A stretch of DNA of 64,000 nucleotides from CAVTLG01 sp963735495 (GTDB lineage Bacteria > Chloroflexota > Ktedonobacteria > Ktedonobacterales > Ktedonobacteraceae): NCBI GenBank assembly GCA_963735495.1, contig CAVTLG010000011.1, forward strand, positions 248,001 through 312,000, in the 5' to 3' direction. The notes beneath the pieces were generated by a model. The model saw nothing but the letters and a program-made list of their open reading frames with translations, did no database searches and was not told where the DNA came from. Within the stretch, counting starts at the first letter, position 1. Every line of letters starts with the position of its first letter. The position numbers and the translations under genes were made by a program. Below are positions 1 to 8,735 of the stretch, one piece after another.

Positions 1-471
1 CAGGCAAAGCCCTCCCGCACCTGGTTCCCAGCGCTCCCGTGTCGGATGGGAGAGCAAGGAGACATTCGGTTCCCAGGTCTTCCCGTTGTCGGAACTGATC
101 CAGAGACTGGCCGGATCAACCCCGGCATAGACGGTTCCAGGCTCATTGGGACGCCCTGGCTCAATTACCCAGATATTGTTTAGTTTCATCGTCCCGTTCT
201 GGGGAAACTGGATACCATGCTCCGGCTCTTGCCAGGTCTGTCCGAAATCGTCGCTATAATGCAGAAACGAGCCAAAGAAGTCGCCATTGACAGCGGCAAA
301 CAGACGATGGCCACTGCGTTGATCGAGGATGGCGTGAAAGATACGGCGTCCTTTTAAGGAAACAGTTTCGACAGCCCATTTTTCGCGCTTCTGAGAAGTT
401 AGCAGGAACAGGCCGCGCTTTGTACCGACCGCCAGTACAATGCTACCTGGAGACCGATGAGAATTGCGCAT
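1..471 (-). CDS. BNR/WD40-type beta-propeller protein (sialidase-like fold), C-terminus outside window
   Basis: The minus-strand frame stays open from an ATG at 471 to the window edge, giving 157 residues. A GGGAGAGAG ribosome-binding stretch precedes the ATG. The visible part begins VLAVGTKRGLFLLTS and carries two BNR-type Asp-box motifs, HYSDDFGQTWQE and ISSDNGKTWEP, typical of sialidase/YCF48-like beta-propellers. No signal peptide is seen, so a cytoplasmic location is likely. It lies 76 bp downstream of the MoaD-like gene in the same orientation and probably shares its transcript. Such propellers are often annotated as exo-alpha-sialidase, but catalytic residues cannot be judged from this fragment. 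Confidence 0.8.
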   Translation of the reverse strand, partial: MRNSHRSPGSIVLAVGTKRGLFLLTSQKREKWAVETVSLKGRRIFHAILDQRSGHRLFAAVNGDFFGSFLHYSDDFGQTWQEPEHGIQFPQNGTMKLNNIWVIEPGRPNEPGTVYAGVDPASLWISSDNGKTWEPNVSLLSHPTRERWEPGAGGLCL

Positions 472-547
472 ACGTCTCTCTCCCTTTCAAAATATGTTTG
501 AGCCAGAGCAGTGGCCTGGCTATTTCTCGCAGGGACAAACGCAAATA

Positions 548-826
548 TCAGCCTCCAGCAACCGACTGGAGAATGTGAATCTTCGCGCCAGGAGCCACGG
601 TTGTATCAAGACCTTGAAGAACACGGATGTTTTCAAGGTTGAGAAAAATGCTCACATACGGACGCAGGTCGCCGGTTTCATAGCAGAGATTGAAGCGTAA
701 GCCTGGAAAATCGGCTTCTAGCGCGTCAATGACCTCACGAACAGTCTGTCCCTTTACAGTAACGGAGGCGTGATTGCCAAATCTCGCACGGAGTGCGTTG
801 GGGATGGAAACAGTCACAGATGACAT
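548..826 (-). CDS. MoaD/ThiS-family ubiquitin-like sulfur-carrier or modifier protein
   Basis: A 92-residue protein with a beta-grasp pattern (VTVSIPNALR, then a V-x-E-V-I-D-A-L helix) ending in Gly-Gly (SVAGG). That terminus is what MoaD, ThiS and SAMP proteins need for adenylation and thiocarboxylate formation. The ATG at 826 is chosen over one eight codons upstream because AGGAGG sits about 6 bp before it. It leads a probable two-gene operon with the BNR protein. No E1-like MoeB/ThiF or MoaE gene is visible nearby, so the partner enzyme is unknown. It could serve molybdopterin synthesis, another sulfur-transfer route or protein conjugation. Confidence 0.85.
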   Translation of the reverse strand: MSSVTVSIPNALRARFGNHASVTVKGQTVREVIDALEADFPGLRFNLCYETGDLRPYVSIFLNLENIRVLQGLDTTVAPGAKIHILQSVAGG

Positions 827-913
827 ATACGACCTCCTTTTGTTCCTCAATCCGCTGAAACTAGAACAAGTTTACCAGATTGCATTCGACTTTGCAAGAG
901 TTCACCTTACTTG

Positions 914-3900
914 TTAAGGCCACCAACAGCCAACTTCCAGGGTCGAAGAGCAAGCCTCCACCACAGCCATTTCTCCTCCAACTGCATATATGGTTGGCAT
1001 TAGGAGCGCAAGTCCATTCAGGGCTTCTCTTCGCGTACCAAGAGACAGCAGATGCATAGTTTCATATAAGATAGGATACAGTTGCGTAACAGATGACTGC
1101 GGCCCGTTTCCTCGTGCAGCAGTCAATACCTGGAGCACGAAACTTGCGTCCTGGGTCTCGCGCATCTTCGCTGCGGCTAATGCAAGCACCTTTGTCCACG
1201 CACTTGGAGCAAGTTCACGTGTAAGCGCCTCCAGTACCTGTATCCGGTATTGCTCCGTCTTAATTGACCAGAGAGCCACCAGCATCTCCTCTAACAGTCC
1301 TTCCGGGATCTTGGCGGCTAGCTTCGTAAGCATCCACACCTGATCTGTTTCTACTTTTAATACCTGTACCATGCGCAATAGAGGTGGTACAACCTCCAGT
1401 ATTTTTTTCTCTGGCAATTGCGTAACTAGCACGACTAGAGATCGCGCCTGCCACCTGGCTTCCCACGTTAATTGCATGAATACTCTCACCAGGCGCTCGC
1501 CAGCGAGCGCCTGCATGTGCGCATCCATTATCTCAGCACACTTTTCTTTGGGCAGATAAAGCAACAGCATCTCCAGCAACTGTACGCGCCGTTCTCCGTA
1601 CGGCAATGCTTGCACCATATCCAGTATCTCGCTGAGCTTCTCCTCGGCGAGATAAGGCAAGAGTACATTCAGCACAGGCGTTTGCATCAGTGCTATATCA
1701 CTCTTTTCTGTGCGCATAGCCTCCCACAGTTGTGGCAAGTAATGCCCGGGCACATACGGCACCAGTTTCTCCAGCAGCCTGATGCGCATACTGGGAATGT
1801 GCAATGCCAACACAGCTTCCCACAATTGCGAGAAAAAGTTCTCCGGCACACACGGGACCAGCGCCTCTAATACCCGTGCGCGTACTCCTTCATGCGCAAT
1901 TTCCTGTACCATCATTAAATACGGCGAGAAAAATTCCTCCGGCACGCGCTGTGCCAGGGCTACCAACATATGCAAGCGCATATCTTCATCAGGAAGCGCT
2001 TGTACTACAAGCCAGATCTGCCCGAAAAATTCTTTGGGCACGCGAGATGCCAGCGCTGGCAGCACCTGAATACGCTTCTCGTCATCCCTGATCGCCTGTG
2101 CAGTTCCCCAGACCTGCGCGAACAGGTGCTCTGACACGTGTGGAATCAGCATTCTCAATATCCATGTGCGCCACCTTTCGTCCGAGATCGCCCCGATTGC
2201 TTCCCAGATCTGAGGTAAGAAGCTCTCCGGCACATGCTGTGCCAATACACCCAATAGCAGCACGCGTTTCCCTTCGTCCTGCATCACGCGGACAGTTTCC
2301 CAGATCTGCAAAAAAGCGTCTTCCGTGGCATATGGTACCAACGCACGCAGCACTTCCGCGCGCTCAACTTCGTTCTGTATACCCTGCGCCTGCTCTAGCA
2401 TCTCCGCAACGATATATGGGGGAGCATAGGCAATAACCGTCGCCAGTACCTGCGTGCGCCACTTTGTCTTCTGCAAAGCTTGCACACTTTTTAGCAGTTG
2501 AGGGAAGAGTCTCTCTGACACATGGGGCGCAAGCGCTTCCAGCACCGGTGCTTGCTCCTCCTCGCTCTGTAACCCTCGCGCGACTCCCAGCGCCTCCCCC
2601 AAACGCTCCTCCGGCAGGTGTGAAATAAGTGCACGCAGTAGGCTCGCCCGGTTTGTCTCATTCAGCATGGCCCGCACCGCCTCAATGACAATCTGAGCAC
2701 TTATAAGAGACAGATCCGCCCGTAGGAAAGGAGCACAACCCGCCACGAGACGCGTACGCTCGGCCTCATCCTTGATTACCTGGAGCACCTGTAACATCTC
2801 GCGTACTCTTTCGCCTTTGCGCTCCTCGGGCAGAGAGGAAACCAGAACCTCCAGCACTTGCGCGCGTTTCTCTCTGTCTTTCATGCCCTTAACAATATCG
2901 AGCGCGGCAGAGAGCAAGGTCCCACGTATGCGAGGAGCCAGAGCTAGCAAGACCTGCACCTGGTATAACTCATTGCCCATGGCCTGCACTGTCTTCATTG
3001 CCAGCGACAACCAGTCTTTTGGCAAACGATCTGCCAACTTTACAAGGACATGCGCTTGCTGCTCTTCACTTTGCACGCGCCACGTAAAGCCGAATACCTC
3101 TGGTAACATAAAGTCGAATATCCTCGCCAGCGCGCCCTTAGATAAACGCGGCGTTATCGCCAGTAAGGTTTGCAACCGATCTTCCTTCTCTTTTATCTCC
3201 TGAAACGCGCTCGGCATATTGAAAGAAAATCCGGGCACCGCCAGGGGAGCTTCTAGCTCCGCCAATAGCCATACCCGATAGCCCTGATCCTTGATGGTCA
3301 GGATTATCTCTCGCAATCGAGGGAATACGGCTTCAGAGACATAAGGAGCACATTGCGCCAGCAGTTCCGCCCGGTAGCCTTCATCCCAGATCGTCTGCGC
3401 GCTAGCCAGGACCCGCTCCAGGAGTTCGGCGGATAAGCGCGGAAGCAGGGGTATCAACACTTGTGTGCGGTATTCCTCGCTCTTCATCGCTAGTACGACT
3501 TGCTGAAATGCCGCCAGCAATTCCTCAGGCAAGTAGGGAATAAGCTGCTGTAGAGCACGAAATCGACAGCTTTCATCCCAGTGCAGTTCTATCTCTTGCA
3601 GCGCTTCTTGCAGTCTTTTTTCCGATAAGAAAGGGGCTAACATTACCAATACATCGATGCGGTATGCTCGATCTCCATGCTCTTGCTCCTGTGTCAGTAC
3701 CTCTTGCAGTACCTCCGCTTGCAACTGGTCTGGGAGATACGCGACCAGTTCTGTGAGCAAGCGCATGCGCGAGAAGTCGTCTTGCATAGTACGTACCTCT
3801 TGCAAGACCTCCTGAAGCCAGTTTTCCGCCAGATAAGGGATCAGAGCTAGCAATGGCTGCGCCCGGTATCTTTCCTCCTGGACCATCTGTACCTGCTGCA

Positions 3901-5926
3901 ATACACGTTCATGCTGATCCTGTGTGCAACACGGAGCCAGCCCTTCCAATGCCAGAGCACGATACTCTTCCTCTTCCATCTCCTGCACCAGATCAAGCGC
4001 TCTCTCAAACAGCGCTTGAGAGGACGCGAGAGCTGGAGCCAGTTCAGACAGCACCCCGGCTCTATCTGCCTCATCTTCAATTGCTGGTACGACCTCCAGA
4101 ACCTGCCAGAGTAGTTCTACGGAGAGAGCTGGAGCCAGTTCGACCAGGGCATCCAGCCGCGCATACTCATCTTTGATCGTGGCTACCGTATCCAGGGCCT
4201 CTTGCAACATATCTGTGCGTAGCGGCTCCTGTACATAAGGTGCCAGTCCCACCAGTTCACGCGCACGTGGTGCCAGGTCGCTAATCAAACGGATGCATGC
4301 CAGTCCCTGTGCAGGGGTCCAGACACCTGTTTTCACCGCCTCCAGCATCAGCCTGGGTGAGATATTGCTCGTCATGCTATTGATACTCACCTGGCTGAGC
4401 AGACAACGCACTTCTTCTCCCAGATAGGGAGCCAGTTTCTCGCCGTTCGTGACCGCCCTATCTTCATGTGCTGCCGCCTGCCAGGCGCGTTCTACATCGC
4501 TCAGGAAGCCTGCATACGCTCTATCCAATTTCTCCCAGGCGCGCCGCCAGCCATCGCTCACCAGCGCCAGCAGGGCATACGCATCAGCCTGTGCGCGCTC
4601 CAGGTGAGCGCCATAATATTGCACAATGTAGTTCGACGCATGTTCAGGCGCTAAGCTTCCCTCGTTGAGCGCCGTCAACGTTTGTTCACCCCATGTCAGG
4701 AAGCGCTGTTCTACCTCCTGGCGCTCCGCTTTACTCAAGCGTTCTTCAAGAAAGTAATTCGCCAACCGGGGATGACTGAACACATACCCCTGACGTACTC
4801 CATCGCCAGTCACGAAACGCGCCAGGGAAGCTAGATGCTGTTCAAGATCTGCCAACCCGGAGCCTGTATCAGCGGCTAGCAGGCTCCCGATATCCTCTTT
4901 GCTGAGCGGACCCAGGGCACCAGCCAGCAAGTTCAACACGCTCTGAGCCATCGCCTCACGTTGTGGCGCTTCCTGACTCCAGAGCAGACGCTGATCCTTC
5001 CACCAGCGTTCGAAGTAGCCTGCCAGACCAGGATGCATAGAGCGCAGATCTTCCGGCTGCAAACGCACCGCCGCTTCGCCACGCTCCCACAGGTCATCAA
5101 CATACAGACGCACAAGTAGCGGATCACCTTCACTCAGGCGGTAAAGCTCGGAGACAATATTGACGCGCGTGCTCAGAAGATCTAGCGGAAAACCCATCTG
5201 TAGCAGAACACTCGCTATACCTGCTCGGTCCAGCGGATGCAATTCCAATGTGCGCGCCAGACCTTGCTGTGTCCATCCCAGGCGTTTTAGCCAGGCATCG
5301 GCATCCTGGTCATTGGCAAGATAGCGAGCAGAGAGAATCACATGCAACCCGGGAGGAGGGTCCAGTGGAAAAAGGCCCGGCCCGACCTCCCAGTCAGCCG
5401 CCTCGTCCACACCATCCAAAACCAGGACCAGAGACCGCCCATCAGGTAAAGAACGCGTTATATAGTTCACAAGCAAGCCACGCCAGACCTCTTCATGCAG
5501 ATTGGGATCTGCGGGAGCTTTCTCCCCATGCAGACTAGCCAGCAAGGCAACTAGAGCAGGAAAAACCACGCCCGCCAGATTGGTCTGAAAGCGAATACTG
5601 ACCGGAAAGTAGGCCACAACAAGATCCCGTCGCGTTTGTAACCTCTGGCACCAACGCAACAGCAGGGCAGATTTTCCACGTCCCGCAGGCGCAGCCAGCA
5701 GCAAATAGGGTGCAGCCTGCGTATCGGCAAGCCAGGCATCCAGTTGTGCAAAATCCTTCACACGCCCACCAAATGGCACCGGATGCTGAGGACTCCCCAG
5801 GTATTCAGCGAGAAAGTTTTTTACCCGCGTGACATAGTCCGCAGGCAACTCGCGCAAGCCTTGCGTAAAGCTATTCACTATCGTGTTAAAATCAGCATAT
5901 TCCGTAACCCGATACTCATCCTGCAT
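914..5926 (-). CDS. Giant STAND/NACHT-like P-loop ATPase with about 30 alpha-helical repeats
   Basis: A 1670-residue protein. After a short N-terminal region, GGRVKDFAQLDAWL leads into a P-loop NTPase: Walker A APAGRGKS at about 79-86, Walker B LVLVLDGVDEA at about 166-176, and a sensor-like strand ending SAR near 200. From about residue 540 nearly to the end it is built of 32-residue helical units of the form xLxxxLLxxVLxxxxxIxDExYRxxVLxxLxPx, resembling HEAT/TPR-type solenoids. This is the plan of STAND switch proteins: sensor repeats and an oligomerising ATPase. No recognisable effector domain precedes the ATPase. The second ATG (5926) is used because AAGGA precedes it; the first, at 5950, has no ribosome-binding site. 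It might act in signalling or anti-phage sensing, but the sequence does not decide. Confidence 0.8.
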   Translation of the reverse strand: MQDEYRVTEYADFNTIVNSFTQGLRELPADYVTRVKNFLAEYLGSPQHPVPFGGRVKDFAQLDAWLADTQAAPYLLLAAPAGRGKSALLLRWCQRLQTRRDLVVAYFPVSIRFQTNLAGVVFPALVALLASLHGEKAPADPNLHEEVWRGLLVNYITRSLPDGRSLVLVLDGVDEAADWEVGPGLFPLDPPPGLHVILSARYLANDQDADAWLKRLGWTQQGLARTLELHPLDRAGIASVLLQMGFPLDLLSTRVNIVSELYRLSEGDPLLVRLYVDDLWERGEAAVRLQPEDLRSMHPGLAGYFERWWKDQRLLWSQEAPQREAMAQSVLNLLAGALGPLSKEDIGSLLAADTGSGLADLEQHLASLARFVTGDGVRQGYVFSHPRLANYFLEERLSKAERQEVEQRFLTWGEQTLTALNEGSLAPEHASNYIVQYYGAHLERAQADAYALLALVSDGWRRAWEKLDRAYAGFLSDVERAWQAAAHEDRAVTNGEKLAPYLGEEVRCLLSQVSINSMTSNISPRLMLEAVKTGVWTPAQGLACIRLISDLAPRARELVGLAPYVQEPLRTDMLQEALDTVATIKDEYARLDALVELAPALSVELLWQVLEVVPAIEDEADRAGVLSELAPALASSQALFERALDLVQEMEEEEYRALALEGLAPCCTQDQHERVLQQVQMVQEERYRAQPLLALIPYLAENWLQEVLQEVRTMQDDFSRMRLLTELVAYLPDQLQAEVLQEVLTQEQEHGDRAYRIDVLVMLAPFLSEKRLQEALQEIELHWDESCRFRALQQLIPYLPEELLAAFQQVVLAMKSEEYRTQVLIPLLPRLSAELLERVLASAQTIWDEGYRAELLAQCAPYVSEAVFPRLREIILTIKDQGYRVWLLAELEAPLAVPGFSFNMPSAFQEIKEKEDRLQTLLAITPRLSKGALARIFDFMLPEVFGFTWRVQSEEQQAHVLVKLADRLPKDWLSLAMKTVQAMGNELYQVQVLLALAPRIRGTLLSAALDIVKGMKDREKRAQVLEVLVSSLPEERKGERVREMLQVLQVIKDEAERTRLVAGCAPFLRADLSLISAQIVIEAVRAMLNETNRASLLRALISHLPEERLGEALGVARGLQSEEEQAPVLEALAPHVSERLFPQLLKSVQALQKTKWRTQVLATVIAYAPPYIVAEMLEQAQGIQNEVERAEVLRALVPYATEDAFLQIWETVRVMQDEGKRVLLLGVLAQHVPESFLPQIWEAIGAISDERWRTWILRMLIPHVSEHLFAQVWGTAQAIRDDEKRIQVLPALASRVPKEFFGQIWLVVQALPDEDMRLHMLVALAQRVPEEFFSPYLMMVQEIAHEGVRARVLEALVPCVPENFFSQLWEAVLALHIPSMRIRLLEKLVPYVPGHYLPQLWEAMRTEKSDIALMQTPVLNVLLPYLAEEKLSEILDMVQALPYGERRVQLLEMLLLYLPKEKCAEIMDAHMQALAGERLVRVFMQLTWEARWQARSLVVLVTQLPEKKILEVVPPLLRMVQVLKVETDQVWMLTKLAAKIPEGLLEEMLVALWSIKTEQYRIQVLEALTRELAPSAWTKVLALAAAKMRETQDASFVLQVLTAARGNGPQSSVTQLYPILYETMHLLSLGTRREALNGLALLMPTIYAVGGEMAVVEACSSTLEVGCWWP

Positions 5927-6340
5927 GCCGCAATCCTTTCCCTGGCGCATAGGGCTAGTGAGGAAACATCTCTATAGACAAATACAAACGTAGATTTCTT
6001 ATCTTTTAATGCAATGGTAGCGCATAAGGCAAATTATAGCATATATGACTCTTATCATAACAATCCTTTCTGGATACTCACCGCGTTCAGATTTTTGTCT
6101 CTCTTTTCCTCTTTTCTTTCGCTCCCTTTTCGGCTACACTTTTTATTAGGCTTCTTTCAACGATCCATCTCTTCAGAAAGGACATTTGTTATGTTTGACG
6201 ATGATGCACGTGTCCTCATATCGTGCAAAGAATGAAGGTTGAGAGCAAGCAGATCATATAAATTTTATGAAAAAGCGATACAACAGCAATTTGGTATGCC
6301 AATGTGGGGGTGACAAAGGGTCCAGAAAGGATATCCCATT
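5927..6340. other. Intergenic region between divergent genes
   Basis: About 410 bp, AT-rich, between the minus-strand STAND gene and the plus-strand repeat protein. It must hold both promoters. AAAGGA lies about 10 bp before the ATG at 6341. No convincing gene or RNA was seen; short frames here lack codon character. Confidence 0.5.
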
Positions 6341-8434
6341 ATGCCTAATGATACACAGCTAAAACATGGGGATAGAAACAGCGAGATCGGGTCAGAGGGT
6401 GGCACCCCCCCACCTACACTTGATGTCACCAAGCTGACGAGAAAAGGAAAAAGTGAACCGCCCACTGATGGTTCCTCAGGCGGAGATTCCCTTCCACAAG
6501 GTCAAGCATCTGGCGAACAGAACCATTTTCGGGTTTTGCCACATGACACGATAAGTAAGGTGGTTGCGCGGACGATAACTGCTGAAACAGGACGCGGGCC
6601 AAAGGCACTATATAACAATAGAGAAAAAGAAAAAAGCAAAGAAACATATGCATATTACGACAAAGAGACACAAAAGCAATTCACTATGACACTGGAAGAG
6701 GCGATGAACAGCAATCAACCTGCAGCAACAGATAACCAGGCGGGACCATCGTCTTCCCGTGACATCAGATCTCTCAGCTCCGGTCATAAGAGATCAAGTG
6801 AGCAACTTGGTCCGCCTGCTAAGCGTATAAAAATATCTGAGCAACCTGCTCAACCTGCTGAGGGTGTGATGACACAGGAGGAATTTCACCAGTCTGTAAA
6901 GGAGAAAACTGGTATGTCCTTCCAAGATCTAAAAGCTTTAGCACAAAAGAACGGAACACCTTTTAGAAAGGCATACCGGAAACTGGCCGCTGCTCACAAT
7001 GAGATCACCGTCCAGGAAACTGGCAAATCCGTACAAGAGCTACAAGACTTAGCTAAAGACACTAAAAAGCCTTTTCAACAGCTACGCCAGGAACTGGCCA
7101 CTGCCCATAATGAGATCACCATCCAGGAAACCGGCAAATCCGTACAAGATCTACAAATCATAGCAAAAGATACTAAAACGACATTCATGTCCACTCGATT
7201 TTTGCACGCTATTACGCATAATGAGCTCATTAGCGAAGAAACTGGCAAATCCGTCAAAGACCTACAAGCTTTAGCAGGAGAGACAGACACAACGTTTCAA
7301 GATGTGCGTTTAGAGCAAGTTTCCAGCCATAATGAGAAAACTCTTCAGGAAACTGGCAAATCCGTCAAAGACCTACAAGCTTTAGCAGGAGAGACAGACA
7401 CAACGTTTCAAGATGTGCGTTTGGAGCAAGCTTCCAGCCATAATGAGAAAACTCTTCAGGAAACTGGCATGTCCGTACAAGAACTACAAGCTCTGGCACA
7501 AAAGAATGGAACATCTTTCCAACAGGAGCGTAGTCAGCAAGCTTCCAGCCATAATGAGAAAACTCTTCAGGAAACTGGCATGTCCGTACAAGAACTACAA
7601 GCTCTGGCACAAAAGAATGGAACATCTTTCCAACAGGAGCGTAGTCAGCAAGCTTCCAGCCATAATGAGATCGCCTTCCAGGAAACTGGCATGTCCGTCA
7701 AAGACCTACAAGCTCTGGCACAAGACACTGGCAAGCCTTTCCAACAGGTACGCCAGGAACAGGCTACTGTTCATACGAGAACTCTTCAGGAAACTGGCAT
7801 GTCCGTCAAAGACCTACAAGCTCTGGCACAAGATAAGGGAACATCTTTCCAACAGGTATATCAAGAACAGGCTACTGTTCATACGAGAACTCTTCAGGAA
7901 ACTGGCATGTCCGTCAAAGACCTACAAGCTCTGGCACAAAAGAATGGAACATCTTTCCAACAGGTACGCCAGGAACAGGTTGCTGCTCACAATGAGATCG
8001 CCTTCCAGGAAACTGGCATGTCCATCAAAGACCTACAAGCTCTGGCACAAGACACTGGCAAGCCTTTCCAACAGGTACGCCAGGAACAGGCTACTGTTCA
8101 TACGAGAACTCTTCAGGAAACTGGCATGTCCGTCAAAGACCTACAAGCTCTGGCACAAAAGAATGGAACATCTTTCCAACAGGAGCGCGATCAGCAAGCT
8201 TTCCTACATAATGAGCTCACCTTCCAGGAAACCGGCATGTCCGTACAAGAGCTACAAGCTCTGGCACAAAAGAATGGAACATCTTTCCAACAGGTACACC
8301 AGGAACAGGTTGCTGCTCACAATGAGAGATTAGCGGAGGAGTTTTATGCCTCGAACCAGCCCTTCGCTGGTTTTGAAGAGGATCGGGCGGATTTTTCCCC
8401 GTTCCCTTCCGATACAGGTTTTGAGGAAGAATAG
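6341..8434 (+). CDS. Orphan tandem-repeat protein with TALE-like or HTH-like two-helix repeats
   Basis: A 697-residue protein not assigned to a known family. Residues 1 to about 180 are hydrophilic and probably disordered, and include a basic motif GPPAKRIKI that closely resembles the c-Myc nuclear localisation signal. Thirteen tandem units of 36 or 37 residues follow. The consensus is ETGMSVKDLQALAQKNG, then TSFQQVRQEQVAAHNE, which reads as two helices joined by a short loop. Loop residues vary between units (KN, DT, ET, DK). The C-terminus is acidic and Phe-rich (GFEEDRADF, then TGFEEE). There is no signal peptide or membrane segment. The gene is AT-richer than its neighbours. Unit layout resembles TALE repeats (A-I/L-A before the variable pair, then G). 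It also fits the helix-turn-helix pattern A-x3-G-x-S-x3-V. Function is unknown. Confidence 0.75.
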   Translation: MPNDTQLKHGDRNSEIGSEGGTPPPTLDVTKLTRKGKSEPPTDGSSGGDSLPQGQASGEQNHFRVLPHDTISKVVARTITAETGRGPKALYNNREKEKSKETYAYYDKETQKQFTMTLEEAMNSNQPAATDNQAGPSSSRDIRSLSSGHKRSSEQLGPPAKRIKISEQPAQPAEGVMTQEEFHQSVKEKTGMSFQDLKALAQKNGTPFRKAYRKLAAAHNEITVQETGKSVQELQDLAKDTKKPFQQLRQELATAHNEITIQETGKSVQDLQIIAKDTKTTFMSTRFLHAITHNELISEETGKSVKDLQALAGETDTTFQDVRLEQVSSHNEKTLQETGKSVKDLQALAGETDTTFQDVRLEQASSHNEKTLQETGMSVQELQALAQKNGTSFQQERSQQASSHNEKTLQETGMSVQELQALAQKNGTSFQQERSQQASSHNEIAFQETGMSVKDLQALAQDTGKPFQQVRQEQATVHTRTLQETGMSVKDLQALAQDKGTSFQQVYQEQATVHTRTLQETGMSVKDLQALAQKNGTSFQQVRQEQVAAHNEIAFQETGMSIKDLQALAQDTGKPFQQVRQEQATVHTRTLQETGMSVKDLQALAQKNGTSFQQERDQQAFLHNELTFQETGMSVQELQALAQKNGTSFQQVHQEQVAAHNERLAEEFYASNQPFAGFEEDRADFSPFPSDTGFEEE
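6884..8320 (+). repeat. Thirteen tandem 111/108-bp coding repeats
   Basis: In-frame unit boundaries, marked by the codon for the conserved His, fall at 6995, 7106, 7217, 7328, 7439, 7550, 7661, 7772, 7880, 7988, 8099, 8207 and 8318. Spacing is 111 bp, or 108 bp where one residue is missing (HTRTLQ in place of HNExxxQ). Later units are nearly identical at DNA level, which points to recent expansion or gene conversion. The first three are more diverged. Confidence 0.95.
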
Positions 8435-8735
8435 CAAGGCGAAAACGAGGAAGATCAGAGCCAGCAAGCACCACTCAATCCTTTTCGTCCGGGGAAAATC
8501 CTGATGCCGATTGGTGGGCACCAAAGAAGTAGAGAAGCAAGGTCACAGTTCTCCTCCTCTATGCGTTCACACGACCATCATCACTGGCCCCTTCCAGCTT
8601 TTTTTGCGCATCCCCCATCCTGCAGACCACTACTGTATACCCCAAACTTGCGCACATCCCCATGAATAGCTTAGAATAAGAGCGCAATCTCTTTTTGTGC
8701 GACCGATCACCCTGGATCTCACCCGGAGGCTTACG

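Noticed and set aside
6884..8320. Regular 111-bp direct repeats that could be mistaken for a CRISPR or satellite array
   Set aside because: They keep one reading frame throughout, have no constant repeat plus unique spacer structure, and encode a continuous protein.
7413..8333. 306-residue open frame in another frame of the repeat region
   Set aside because: It is a shadow produced by the 111-bp periodicity; it lacks a ribosome-binding site and its basic, Lys/Cys-rich composition is an artefact of frame shift.
6341..8434. Calling the repeat protein a TALE outright
   Set aside because: Only a few residues per unit agree and the helix-turn-helix reading is as good; kept as a hypothesis in the findings.
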